Part shown: positions 22,622-33,845 of the stretch, one piece after another
How positions within the stretch are numbered: the stretch's first letter is position 1
How the letters are laid out: the number at the start of each line of letters is the position of its first letter
Source of the DNA: Piper betle
Lineage: Eukaryota > Streptophyta > Magnoliopsida > Piperales > Piperaceae
Assembly (NCBI GenBank): GCA_033002965.1
Contig: JAURVB010014860.1
Span: 1 to 64,000, forward strand
Length of the DNA: 64,000 nucleotides
Direction: 5' to 3'
The notes under the pieces: generated by a model
The model's database searches: none
What the model was told of the DNA's origin: nothing
Seen by the model: only the letters and a program-made list of their open reading frames with translations
Translations under genes and position numbers: made by a program

Positions 22622-25189
22622 GAGGTGGCAGTGGAGGCGTGGTGGGAAAGTAAGGGATTTTACTAAAACCCTTACTTGCTAATCAAGATTAGTGATTTTT
22701 TATTTATTTATTTTCTATTTTTTGCCAATTATAATTTCGAAAGCAACATATTTATTATTTATCATTTTAACATAAAGCGTTTAAAAAAATAATTTATTTG
22801 TGTCTCTTTGTCTGTTGTTGCAGTTAATTTTAAAAATGTTAAACCTACATTGTCGATAAAAAATAGACTGCTAATAAATTATATAAATTAAAATAAATAT
22901 TTAATAGGGCATTTAATTATATTATTTTGAGTCTATTTATTGTCCATATATTAAGTGGTAATAATATTAAATAAAAAATTTGTTTGACAAAATATTAATC
23001 AAATATAAAGTGATAGATGTTGTTTTAAAAAGTTTTATATAATAAAGTATCAAAAAAATTTTGTGCCTGGTTTTTTTTTTTTAAGGTTCATCCCTCTCCC
23101 CTTCTCTTGACAAAACATAATTTTATTGGGTATTCCATTTTTTATAACTATAATGAAATAAAAACGGTAACATAATTATCTAAAGATTTTATAGAAAATT
23201 ATATATTTTTTATAAACATTTTAATCAAATTATTTTTGTAATCTATGTGATTTTTTTTGTAAAATTAAATATACAATCAATACTTACTTTTTTAATGCTA
23301 GAAAATTTGTGTTTAATTGTTAATTGGTACTCAAATGACTAATTACTTTTGTTTGCTAATTATAGATTTTTTATCATTAATGGTCTAAGCTAGTTTAAAC
23401 CTTTTGTGCCTCTTTAAGACTGAACAAAGCTGCCCAAGGGAGTTTATTGATTTGAGTCGAGCTACTGGAGACTCGAGCCGGTTCGATATTTTATTTACTT
23501 GTGTTTTTATTTGAAAGAGATATAATGCATATACAAAAAGATTATTCAAAAAGCTATAATATCTGAAATTATTAGATTATTTTAAGCTTGTGTATATTAA
23601 CCGAGTAGATCAATATAGAAACACATTAATTTATCAATAATATCGGCATTTTATGATATATCAAGTGATCAGTTTAAATGAAGAGCATACATATGTATGC
23701 TTGCAAATCACTGCCTGAACTAATCCAAGTTAAACAGCTTCAATAAATTGATATAAATACTCTTTTGATAATATGATGTCTCGTACATCTACCACACAGG
23801 TTGTTCACATCTAATTAACCATTATTATTATTAGGTGGTTCATACCCATTTATGAATAACCAACTGCCATTGCAACATACAGTAGAGAATGCAGTTCCCA
23901 CTCATAATTGAGTCATGCCAAAATTTATCTCATTCAATTAAAATGATTAATCTAACTTAGAACAGAAATGGTGACCTTCTTGTATATTAATCCTCCGTTC
24001 TTGTACTACGGGAGTGGAATCAAGTAAGTAGAATAAATAATGGCGTGGAGTCTTCTTAATTAACGTTTAATAGGAATGATCAATCCAAAAATTAACATCG
24101 CTCAGAAGCTCAAGAGTGAAGTCGTTTTGATAAATCTTTTATATTTAATTCATTATTATGTTGTTTTGCAGATAAATAATGATCATTTCTTGTTCATACT
24201 TCACTTCAGAGCTTGCTTCTGTGCAAGCAAATATTAATGCAATTTCAATCGTTAACGATTTAATCAATATTTGGCATATATAAATACAAATATAATTGCA
24301 TGCAAATTAACGTCGTTTGCATGTTGTGAGCAAATCATACCTACTCGATGAACATCACAATACAGAAACTGCAATTGTCAACAAAAAGTCCACACAATAT
24401 AGTTGACATTGAAAAAATATAAGGACTGTTGAATTTGATTACTACTAAGAGAGGAATGAGTACAGCATCTCACTGCAGCCTCACTCATAGTTTGAACTGA
24501 AGTTGATGGGATAACTGAAAAGAGAACCAAAGTTTGAAGAAAAAAGAAAAAAAAGAAAGAAAAGGATCAGGAAGAATATGCTAAACAAAGTCGTCAAAAG
24601 AGTATTTGAGCTAAAAACTGTCTTATAACCAGCTTGATATGACAGTTGCAGTTAACTATATATTCATGAGCTTCCTTCCATCTTAATATTCTTTCATGTC
24701 TTAAAAAGCTTATAATCAAGATATTATTGATTTATTACAGACAAAAATTTCCATTAAAAATATATTGAAATTTACTGTATAATGCAAGCAAAGATCCAAA
24801 TATAAATATGTATATATAGTCTATGAAAAAAAGAATGGAGGAAAAATCAAATCCAATGGACTCCACATGAGGCTTCTTCTGAGTTCTAGCCATCCAATAA
24901 TCAAACAAATATTAATATAGGAGAATCCCTCCCGTTTAGCATATATATTCAACTTGTAGAAAAATATAGTTCATACTCCACAAGCAGTAGACAAAAATAA
25001 CACAACCCACCAACCTCTATTTATTGATTCATGCGTAACATACATATCTCCAATATCAATCCATCATCATCCAGAGGAGTTTTATCACTTTCATGTACAC
25101 ATATGTTAGCTTCCATATAGCCCAGTCTGCACTGTAATTTGGCATACATATGCGCATAAGAACCTAACATGACATAGCATAGTCACAAC
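22622..25189. other. AT-rich intergenic, no gene recognised
   Basis: Contains the GrpE promoter side and the 3' side of the ERF gene. No protein-like frame was found. The phrase GAGTCGAGCTACTGGAGACTCGAGCC (about 23454) resembles the GAGTCGAGCC-type repeats elsewhere in the window. Confidence 0.45.
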
Positions 25190-25859
25190 TTACTCATCAT
25201 CAACTGGTGGCAAGGGACAATGATGGTTCCCATTCAAGAGCTCCTCTATCATCTGCATTGCGATCCTGTTCTCCTCCTCCGCCTTCGACTCTCCGTCGAC
25301 GACACTCGACGTGGTGGGAATGTCGTTTCCCGGCGACTCGACGGCGATCTTTTTCCCGATCTCGACCGACATGACCCACTTGGAATCCGGCCTAGCCCCG
25401 GCCTGTTTTTGCCATACACCAATGTGGGCCTTCTCAATGTCAAGCCTAAGGCAGGTGAGAGACCTCGTAGGTGCCCGGCAGCATTTCCTAAGCTTGTCAT
25501 TGAGCCTGGCCGACACACTTGTCACCTGTGGCAACGACGACGATGACAATGAGCTGCCACATGCAGTTGGAAAATTGGTCTTGGCATTTCGTCCGCTCAT
25601 GATCACTGCCGCCTCGTCGTAGGCCCTCGCCGCGGCCTCGGCCGTCTCAAAGGTGCCCAGCCACACTCTTCGTTTCCTAAGAAGCAAAAGTGGCACGTTA
25701 AGAGATCAAGTACTACTACTACTGATATATAACACATGAGAACAAGTATGTATGTTGTGCAGTATATCTAATGTTCTACAGTAGAGGGTGTCTGATTTCG
25801 GAGACCCAAGAGCCCCAGTGGCGCTGCCTGACTCCTCTGAACTTCTTTGATTGTACCAT
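25190..25859 (-). CDS. AP2/ERF transcription factor, SHINE/WIN1 type
   Basis: SHINE/WIN1 proteins are nuclear ERF factors that activate cuticle wax and cutin genes. Exon 1 (25780-25859) reads [20 protein letters not shown] then EIRHPLL and is followed by donor CT|GTAGAA. Exon 2 (25190-25676, acceptor TTAG) continues [20 protein letters not shown] and [11 protein letters not shown]. Together they form one AP2 domain beginning almost at the first residue, split after HPLL, which is the hallmark intron site of this subgroup. Exons sum to 567 bp, giving 188 residues (SHN1 is about 200). The C-terminus carries the conserved [11 protein letters not shown] element. The exon 1 open frame also reads through in another frame, which is a shadow. 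No lesions are visible. Confidence 0.93.
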
Positions 25860-25980
25860 TGTCAGAATTAAAATCTCTGATCAAAGTAGAAGACGACAAG
25901 AGAGGGAGAGAGATTAAAAAAAGAAGAGGGCCAGTGTATAAAGAAGAGGTGTTGCAGAGTGTGGCGCCATAGAGATCCAA

Positions 25981-27699
25981 GAGTAATGTTCACACTGCAG
26001 AGCTGCCATAAATTAAAAGGCGGAGCTCATTGTCGGTGAAACAAATTAAAGTACGTGGCCAATCACTCCTTGTTATTTCTCTAGCTGCTACCTTGGTAAC
26101 ACTAATTCTATTTACATTTACATGGTTCTCTTACAAAGCATGAACCTCATGCACCTTGACCTGGTTAATAAGTCAGGAATCACAATGTTGTTAGCACTCT
26201 CCAACACAAATGGTGATAATTTGAGGAGTTAAAAACCTGCCCGCCAATAATATGTATCAAGCCCAGAACCATGGGCACGAATTGAGATCATTTCAAAATG
26301 TTAGAAAACTTAGGAAGACTGTCAAATCACTCGATGAACATCTTCCTCCAGAAGAGAAGAATTTTCCACGGAGACAGGTAGGTATGGGGGGCTCCTCTTC
26401 AGTAAAGGTTGCAAGTAATTAAAAACCATGTTACGTTGAATGCAATTCTATAATGGCGAAGCATTGTCAATATCTCAATGGGGTAGCAGTAGAAAGGGGG
26501 CCGGTGAAGCTGCTTTTCATGTACTGGTGTGGCCTTCAGTGCAGTTGGGCTCTTAAATACAAATTTAACAAACCAGTACTTGAATGCATTGAAAGAAGGG
26601 GGCTCATTTGTGAAACTGTTGAGCAGAAACCAGTGTGAAGGACTCACACCATTATGATCAACTAACCAAGATGAGTTATTTTCTCTCTAAATTGATGAGT
26701 GATACTTTACTTGCAACCATTCTGATTTGTCAACTTCCCCAGCCGTAATTGAGAAATGAGTTGCCAAGGGGAAGATTTTACTTCCACGGCATTTTTTGTC
26801 AATGGAATTGTTAATGTGCCAGTTGGATCAGGTTTCCCTGGTTGTTTATTTTCTTGAATATGCTCCTTAACTCTTATGGGAAACAATTCTAATGATAGAA
26901 AATGCAGCTTTTTTTGAGTCTCTGATACAAATCGTCACATCTGCAGTAAAGCAAATTTCTCTCATCTCTTTTTGTATTTTCAAGATAAAATATTTTGGGC
27001 TCCTCTTCCTATAAGAACGGGTCCCACAGAAAATATGCTGTTTTCAGTGGGTGACAATTTATTAAAGATGGGTCCAGAATATGGTTAAGAAAAAAACACA
27101 AACTGCTAATTAGGAAATTATAAGATGAAAGGTTCTACGCTGCCGATAGAATGAAATTATATTAAAAATATTCATATAATCTAATCCAATGACAAAAACA
27201 TAATATATGATGAACGTCGGGAATACAGGGCAAGTTGTAGCATCATGTACAATTTATATTAGAGATAGATTCTAATTTTATAAATATATCTTCGTTAATC
27301 TCTAATTTTAAGGACCGATTTTAATCGAAAGAGAAAATAGATTATAATGATTTTTTTATTTTGTTTGGCCGAATTTCTTTAAATGTCATCGCACGATGAC
27401 TTTTAATTTTAATTTTATTTATTAATAATAAGAAGAATAGATGCATAGCCCACAAGCTACTAAACTACCCATAATGGGCCGCAGCAATCCAGGCCCATCT
27501 CATCTCAGAAGCAACAGGCCCACTGGGTTTGATTTTCCTTCCAAACCCCGACCATGGCCTCCTCTCCGCGCCGGCCGCCGGCGACCACCGCCGCCGCCGC
27601 CGCCTCCGCCATCACCGCCGAAAGCGATATCTCCGACCATACCTCCGACGAAAGATGACCCCTTCACAGGCTTCCTAGTCCACCAGCCATTGCCTTGCC
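25981..27699. other. Intergenic, no gene recognised
   Basis: Holds the divergent upstream regions of the ERF gene (minus) and the PPR gene (plus). Short open frames around 26400-26650 show no family resemblance. A CCGCCG-rich stretch near 27570-27615 lies just upstream of the PPR start and gives a proline-rich frame that I regard as non-coding leader. Confidence 0.45.
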
Positions 27700-29928
27700 A
27701 TGTCCGGCCTCTCAAACCACTACGCTGCCCTGCTAAAAAGCTGCTTCCAAGCCGATAGCAGCTTCGTCAAGAAGCTACATTGCCTTGTGATCAGAACTCT
27801 GGAGCAATCAGACACCTTCCTTGCTAACAATTTGATTAGTGCATATGCAAAGTTTGGATGTTTAGGCTGTGCACGGCAAGTGTTTGATCAAATTCCCCAA
27901 CCAAACTTGTTCTCATGGAACGCCGTTCTAGCTGCATTTTCGAAGGCGGGTCGGATTTTCGATATGGAGACGGTTTTTAGTCGGATGCCGGAAAGGGATG
28001 GTATCTCTTGGAACATTGTCATTGCAGGGTATGCTGGTCATGGTTGTGCTAGTGATTCTGTTCATGTCTATAAATGTATGTTGAGAGAGTCTGACTTGGA
28101 GCCGAATCGGATCACGTTGTCAACTTTGTTGATTTTGTCATCGAACATTGGTATGATTAAATTGGGGTCCCAGATTCATGGACAGATTGTTAAGTATGGA
28201 TTTGAGTCATATGTGTTTGTTGGTAGTCCTTTGGTTGATATGTACTCGAAGATGGGATTCATCGAGGAATCGTTGCGGGTGTTTGAGGGAATGCGTGTGA
28301 AGAATGTCGTGTTGTATAATACCATGATTACTGGCTTGTTTAGGTGTGGCATGGTTGATGATTCTAGGGTTTTATTCAGCGAAATGCCAGAGAGGGATTC
28401 GATATCGTGGACTGTGATGATCACAGGATATGCTCAGCATGGTTATCTCAATGAAGCATTGGATGCGTTCAGGAAAATGAGATTGGAGGGCCTTGTTGCT
28501 GATCAATATACATTTGGAAGTGTATTAACTGCTTGCAGTGGGTTATCAGCATTGGCTCATGGGAAAGGGCTTCATGCTTCCATTATCAGAACTGACTATT
28601 CCGACAATATTTTTGTTGGTAGCGCGCTTGTTGATATGTACTCAAAATGCAATGCCATAAAATCTGCTGAATTTGTGTTCAGAAGGATGAGAAAGAGGAA
28701 TATTGTTTCGTGGACTGCTATGGTTGTAGGCTATGGGCAAAATGGATTTGGTGAGGATGCTATCAGGATATTTGGAGAAATGCAGAGGGACGGGATCGAA
28801 ATTGATCATTTCACACTTGGAAGTGTAATTAGTTCATGTGCCAATGTTGCAAGCTTAGAGGAAGGTGTGCAGTTTCATTGCATAGCCTTGGTAACAGGCC
28901 TGAAATCATTCATCACTGTTTCTAATGCAGTTGTCACATTGTATGGTAAGTGTGGAAACATTGAAGATGCACATAGATTATTTGATGAGATGGTGATCAA
29001 AGATCAAGTCTCATGGACAGCTTTAGTTACCTGTTATGCACAATTTGGAAAGGCGGAAGAAAGTGTACAGCTATTCCAAAGGATGTTGAATGATGGTTCA
29101 CAACCTGATGGGGTACTGTTTATTGGTATAATTTCTGCTTGCAGTAGAGCTGGTCTCGTGGAGAAAGGACAACACTACTTTAAATCCATGATTAATGATT
29201 ATGGAATCACCCCTGTAGCTGATCATTACAGTTGTATGATTGATCTGTTTAGCCGTTCAGGTAGATTAGAAGAAGCAGAAGACTTCATCAAGAAAATGCC
29301 CTGTTCTCCTGATGTAATTGGATGGGCCAGTTTGCTAAGTGCAAGCAGGATTTATGGTAATATGGAAATTGGTGAATGGGCAGCTCAATCTCTACTCAAA
29401 CTGGACCCAGAGAATGCTGCCAGTTATGTCTTGTTATTGAGTATATATTCGGCCAAAGGAAAGTGGGATGATGTTGCTTCTATCAGGAAAAAGATGAGGG
29501 ATAAGGGAGTGAGGAAGGATCCTGGATATAGTTGGATCAAATATAAGAACCAGGTTTACGTTTTTTCAGCTGACGACACGTCAAACCCATACCTAGGCCA
29601 GATATATATGGAGCTTGATACACTCAATGAAGAGATGACTACAGAGGGTTATGTTCCTGACACGAGCTCAGTGCTTCATAACATAGATGAAGCAGAGAAA
29701 GTACAGATGCTTAGCCACCACAGTGAGAAATTGGCTATTGCTTTTGGGTTGATTGTTATCCCCCAGGGAATGCCAATTAAGGTGGTCAAGAATCTTCGAG
29801 TTTGTAATGATTGTCACAATGTAACAAAGTACATTTCAAAGATTACGGGAAGAGAGATATTAGTTAGAGATGCTGTTAGGTTTCATCGGTTTGTAGATGG
29901 CATATGTTCTTGTGGGGATTTCTGGTGA
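27700..29928 (+). CDS. PLS-class pentatricopeptide repeat protein with E and DYW domains
   Basis: PLS-DYW proteins bind organellar RNA and mostly direct C-to-U editing in mitochondria or plastids; the DYW domain is the deaminase. It is intronless, 742 residues, as usual for the family. Many PPR units are visible (for example LVDMYSKMGFIEESLRVFEG, then VVLYNTMITGLFRCGMVDDS). The E region is followed by the PG box PGYSWI. The deaminase has HSEKLAIAFGL (zinc His and catalytic Glu) and VCNDCHNVTKYIS (CxxCH). The C-terminus is CSCGDFW, so the terminal triplet is DFW in place of DYW. The ATG at 27700 starts MSGLSNHYAALLKSC; it is chosen because homology begins at YAALLKSC. An organelle target signal is not obvious. 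No lesion is seen. Confidence 0.92.
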   Translation: MSGLSNHYAALLKSCFQADSSFVKKLHCLVIRTLEQSDTFLANNLISAYAKFGCLGCARQVFDQIPQPNLFSWNAVLAAFSKAGRIFDMETVFSRMPERDGISWNIVIAGYAGHGCASDSVHVYKCMLRESDLEPNRITLSTLLILSSNIGMIKLGSQIHGQIVKYGFESYVFVGSPLVDMYSKMGFIEESLRVFEGMRVKNVVLYNTMITGLFRCGMVDDSRVLFSEMPERDSISWTVMITGYAQHGYLNEALDAFRKMRLEGLVADQYTFGSVLTACSGLSALAHGKGLHASIIRTDYSDNIFVGSALVDMYSKCNAIKSAEFVFRRMRKRNIVSWTAMVVGYGQNGFGEDAIRIFGEMQRDGIEIDHFTLGSVISSCANVASLEEGVQFHCIALVTGLKSFITVSNAVVTLYGKCGNIEDAHRLFDEMVIKDQVSWTALVTCYAQFGKAEESVQLFQRMLNDGSQPDGVLFIGIISACSRAGLVEKGQHYFKSMINDYGITPVADHYSCMIDLFSRSGRLEEAEDFIKKMPCSPDVIGWASLLSASRIYGNMEIGEWAAQSLLKLDPENAASYVLLLSIYSAKGKWDDVASIRKKMRDKGVRKDPGYSWIKYKNQVYVFSADDTSNPYLGQIYMELDTLNEEMTTEGYVPDTSSVLHNIDEAEKVQMLSHHSEKLAIAFGLIVIPQGMPIKVVKNLRVCNDCHNVTKYISKITGREILVRDAVRFHRFVDGICSCGDFW

Positions 29929-30889
29929 TGCCGCTCTCTAAGCGTCCCCTAATAATCTCCTCCATTTTTTATTTTTCAGATGGACACGCACATACACTTG
30001 CTTCCCAGTCAGTGCTGTTGCTTCAGAACTTCATGCAAGTAGATTGAGTATGTATGAAAGAAGCCCAGTGAGCTGCCAGTTAATAGTCTTTGCGTTTTGT
30101 TAAAAAGGATGGAGTCTTTGTCTGCAAACACCAGCTCTTACCTGCAATTACCTGTGGTTGGCACTTGGCACAAAGAAAAATGAAGGCCCTCTGCCATGAA
30201 AACCTTGTTCCTTGTATCTGATTGGATTTTCCCAATCAACAATTTTGGTCTGCGATTGGTGAATGTGAACTTGTATCTACTGACCCTAATTACTTTCACG
30301 AAATTGGTTCCATTTCTTTCCTGTTTTCCATACCAAACAACATTTGCTGTTGATGTGCATGCAGGGATTGCATGATATATATATAACGTTCAAAAGTATG
30401 ATCAAACTATAAAGCAAGCTGACTTAGCCCTGGTTTGTCATCAGATCTCTGCTGTATTGCGTACGAACTTCAGAAATGTACTTATATTCCAGATTTTTTT
30501 TCCAAAGAAACTTACATTCCAGATTGAGATTTAGAACATGTATATATATATATCGAAATTTTTTCTTTCAACATGTATATGTATCGATATTGATAATTTG
30601 GGAGATGGGCATGTTTGCGCATGATGGGTTTTTTTATATATATAGCTAATACGATGCGTTATTTGTCGTTCAACTTTTTCTGCATGTGGTGTCTTTGGAG
30701 AGACTCGTGTTGCATAGCTGCTGCCTCTTGGCTGCTGTTTTCTGTAAAAGTTTTCACTCTTGAAACCTGTACAGGAATGGAGAAGCCACGTTGAGGACAG
30801 ATTCAGAGATGGCCATGCCCAATGGCCTCCTTTGGCTCTTTTTATCCTTGTCTTCCGAGTTCCCATGGTTTGAATGCATTTAGGAGGCC
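29929..30889. other. Intergenic between PPR and H2B genes
   Basis: No gene recognised. It contains short (TA)n tracts at about 30376-30386, 30540-30552 and 30634-30642. It should hold the PPR 3' end and the H2B promoter. Confidence 0.45.
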
Positions 30890-31608
30890 ATGGCGAGTAC
30901 GAGGCAGGGGAGGAGAAACACCCCGCAGGTGGTGAGCACGGTAGTGAAGAAGAAGACCACCAGAAAGGTGGTAAATGAGACCACCATTGCAGCTGTTGCT
31001 GTTGTAGACTCCAATGAGCCCCCCATAGTAAAAACTGTCCTGGTAGACGAGAAAAGCTCTGATAGTGTCATCGACGTCGAAGCAGGTAAAACCCCACCTA
31101 AAGAAGTTCTCATTGCAAGTCCAAGATCAGATGCTGCGAAAGGTAAGAACCAACAAAAGGATGGAGCTGCCACCATAGCTGAGACACAGCAACCACCAGA
31201 AAAACCAAGAGAAGAGAAACATGCAATGGCAGAAGTGAAGAAAGGGACAAAAAGGAGGAAGGGTGAAAGGAAGGAGGAAGAGAAGAAGAGGAAGAGGAGG
31301 AAGAAGAGACGGGGCTACAATGAGGAGATGAGTGGGTATAGCAGGTATGTCTTCAGAGTGTTGAAGCAGGTGCACCCGGACCTGGCCATCTCTCCAAGGC
31401 CATGGCCGTGCTCAATGCTTTCGTGTGGGACATGTTCGAGCGGCTTGCCGGCGAGGCGGGGAAGCTCGCCGACTACACCCGGCGGGCGACACTGTCGTCG
31501 AGGGAGATACAGGACGCAGTCCGGTTAGTGCTGCCGGGGGAGCTCGGCAAGCATGCCATCTCCGAGGGGAGCAAGGCCATCACCAATTATGTGACAAATG
31601 ACGATTAG
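30890..31608 (+). CDS. Histone H2B variant with long N-terminal tail (H2B.8/H2B.S-like), one frame lesion
   Basis: The C-terminal third is an H2B histone fold: [20 protein letters not shown], then [40 protein letters not shown] and [11 protein letters not shown]. Ordinary plant H2B has a tail of roughly 50 residues. Here about 145 residues precede the fold, disordered and Lys/Glu-rich, with a run [20 protein letters not shown] just before it. The two halves are one frame apart, the break lying in TCTCCAAGG at about 31391-31397, where ordinary H2B has SSKAM; one base is missing. With it the gene is 240 codons, close to Arabidopsis H2B.8, a sperm- and seed-related variant whose long tail condenses chromatin. 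No intron is seen. The subfamily call is inference from tail length and the divergent fold. Confidence 0.8.
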
Positions 31609-32917
31609 CATAACTAAGTTAAGAGTTATGTTTTCTGATAAACTAGTTAATGATTTGTAATGGGTGGTTAGTACGTAGTTTGTATGGTGAAGATGTAGGT
31701 TTGGTTTCTGCATATAAAAAATTAGCTATAGGAGAAAATGGCTCTTCTTTTTTGTTGGTTTTTTATAATCTCAGCTTTTCCTCCTATGGAAACTTTGCTT
31801 TTGCAAGTGCAAGTGTTTTACATTTTGATTTGCATGTATGGTTTCATTTCTGTTATTTTCCCATTTACTTGGGTTTGTAAAAACAAGTACATTGAGGCGC
31901 ATTTACTAGTCCATCGACTAGCTTTTAGTTATAGCTTATGTCAACCAGTTTCGTGTCTTACGCAGCTGGCGTCGACCAGCTTTGCAATACGGACGGCACG
32001 AAGAAGAACGCAGGCAGCGGAAGTGCAGACAAGATAGACTGAATAGTCTGTTCAGATTCGGACTTCAGGTCCTGGGCTTGAGCCTACCCCCATTTCCTTC
32101 TTAATCGCCACATCGCGTACTGCGCCCGGCGGGAGGAAACACGGCGTGCAACCAACGTAGCAGCACTGTTCTAAAATGATGTTGATATGCGTACATATAC
32201 ATATCTTAAGGGATTCTGATTAAAGTTGTGACGGGGTGGCGACAAGAATGCATGCAATGCAATGAATTGGCGTCCAGGGTGTGGATTCATGAACCAAAGT
32301 GAAGCACGTGGAAAGAACAGTTTTTTTCGAAGAAAGAAAAAAGGTATGAATTTGCAGATAGTTGCAGGCTTTCAACGTCATACATACACTGGTATTAGAC
32401 TCAAGAAGAAGCTGGTGGCGACCCGTATGTGCATACACACGCAGGTGTCAAGACTTTTGTTTGGATATGAAAAAGAAAAGCAGCTTTTTGGTAAGAAACG
32501 TTGACATCAGAGAATTTCACGTCCCAGGATCGTCTTAAACTCATATATTGCTTGAATCATGGTTGGCTCTTTGGCCTTTCATTTCTTTCACTGAATTCCT
32601 AATATATCATTAACCAGTGCCATTTCCCATCTCCTTCTCATGCATGAATAAGTTGATTACGTACAGACCAGTCTGGGGGTCTGCACCCTGCAATTTCCAA
32701 GCTTGCAAATGAACCTGCAGTGTTGTTTGAACTTAATTTATTTGACTCGGTCACTAGGAAAACCTGGAAAATGAAAGGTCAAGTCTGAAGTGGGTGAATT
32801 AAATTCTTGTTTCATCCCTATTTATGAACAAGTTGAAGTGCCTACTTGCACCTATTCATGTTTTATATGAATGATGAAGCAGTCAAGCTGAGAAGACGAG
32901 GAACAAATGGCTAACAT

Positions 32918-32981
<64 letters not shown>

Positions 32982-33845
32982 AAAGACTCCTATATATATA
33001 TATATATCTTAGTGCTACTTGTATAAATTATTAATATGTTAAAAAATAATTTTATCAACACCTACATTTAAATTTTAAACAAATATGCAATATTGTGATG
33101 AGTTTGTTACAATTCCAACCATTCATCAGGTCTATTATAAATTAAATATGATAGTCTTTCTTGAAATCTTTGAGCTCAAAAATTAGTTTTTAAAAAAGCT
33201 ATTATACTAATATTTGGTTTACAATTTTTATAAGCGCCATGATCAAATTTAAACAAATTTATAAAAAAATTCCAAACTTTCAATATTTTTTATATCAAAT
33301 AAAAATTTAGAAAAATAGCCGTATCATCAACATAAAATATACCACTCGATTATCCACTTCCCAATTTAGGATGCAATTAAAATAATTTGGAGCTTCTCTC
33401 TAAAAAACCTGAAAGTCTAGACAAGAGGAACCATGGAGCTTGGCCTGACAATTGTCCAACCTGGCATCCACGTAAGCCAATACAATGCGAAAAAGAGCAG
33501 CCACGTCATCAGAAGCTTCCATTCCCGGTCTGAAAGGAGGGAGAACCAGTCTGGTAGGAGGGAAGAAAGGAACTAGAAAAATGGCGAAGCTGCAGCCGTT
33601 AAAGCGCCTTCCTTTACCCCTCCTTCTACCCTCACCTCCTCTTCTCCTCCTCATTCCGGCTTCTTCTCTCTCCCTGGCGCATGAAAAGTGAAAAAAAGTG
33701 GAGTCTTTGGGCTGTGAATATGTGATATGCATCCTGAGCTGCGAGTGGAGGTGGTGTGGATTGTTTTGCTTGTGGGTATTGGTTTTTGGGCAGTAGGTAG
33801 TCAGCTCTCTGCTGGGCCTTGCTCCTCCTCTCAGCTGCTGCCACC
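31609..33845. other. Intergenic between H2B and EBF-like genes
   Basis: No protein-like frame. A long (TA)n microsatellite covers about 32921-32978. The last few hundred bases (about 33480-33845), with a CT-rich stretch at 33600-33680, probably include the EBF-like promoter and 5' leader. Confidence 0.45.
32921..32979. repeat. (TA)n microsatellite
   Basis: About 29 uninterrupted TA units, followed after 20 bases by a second shorter (TA)n tract. Confidence 0.95.

Noticed and set aside
27441..27758. Pro-rich frame overlapping the PPR start
   Set aside because: Homology of the PPR protein begins at 27700 in a different frame; a CCG tract explains the openness.
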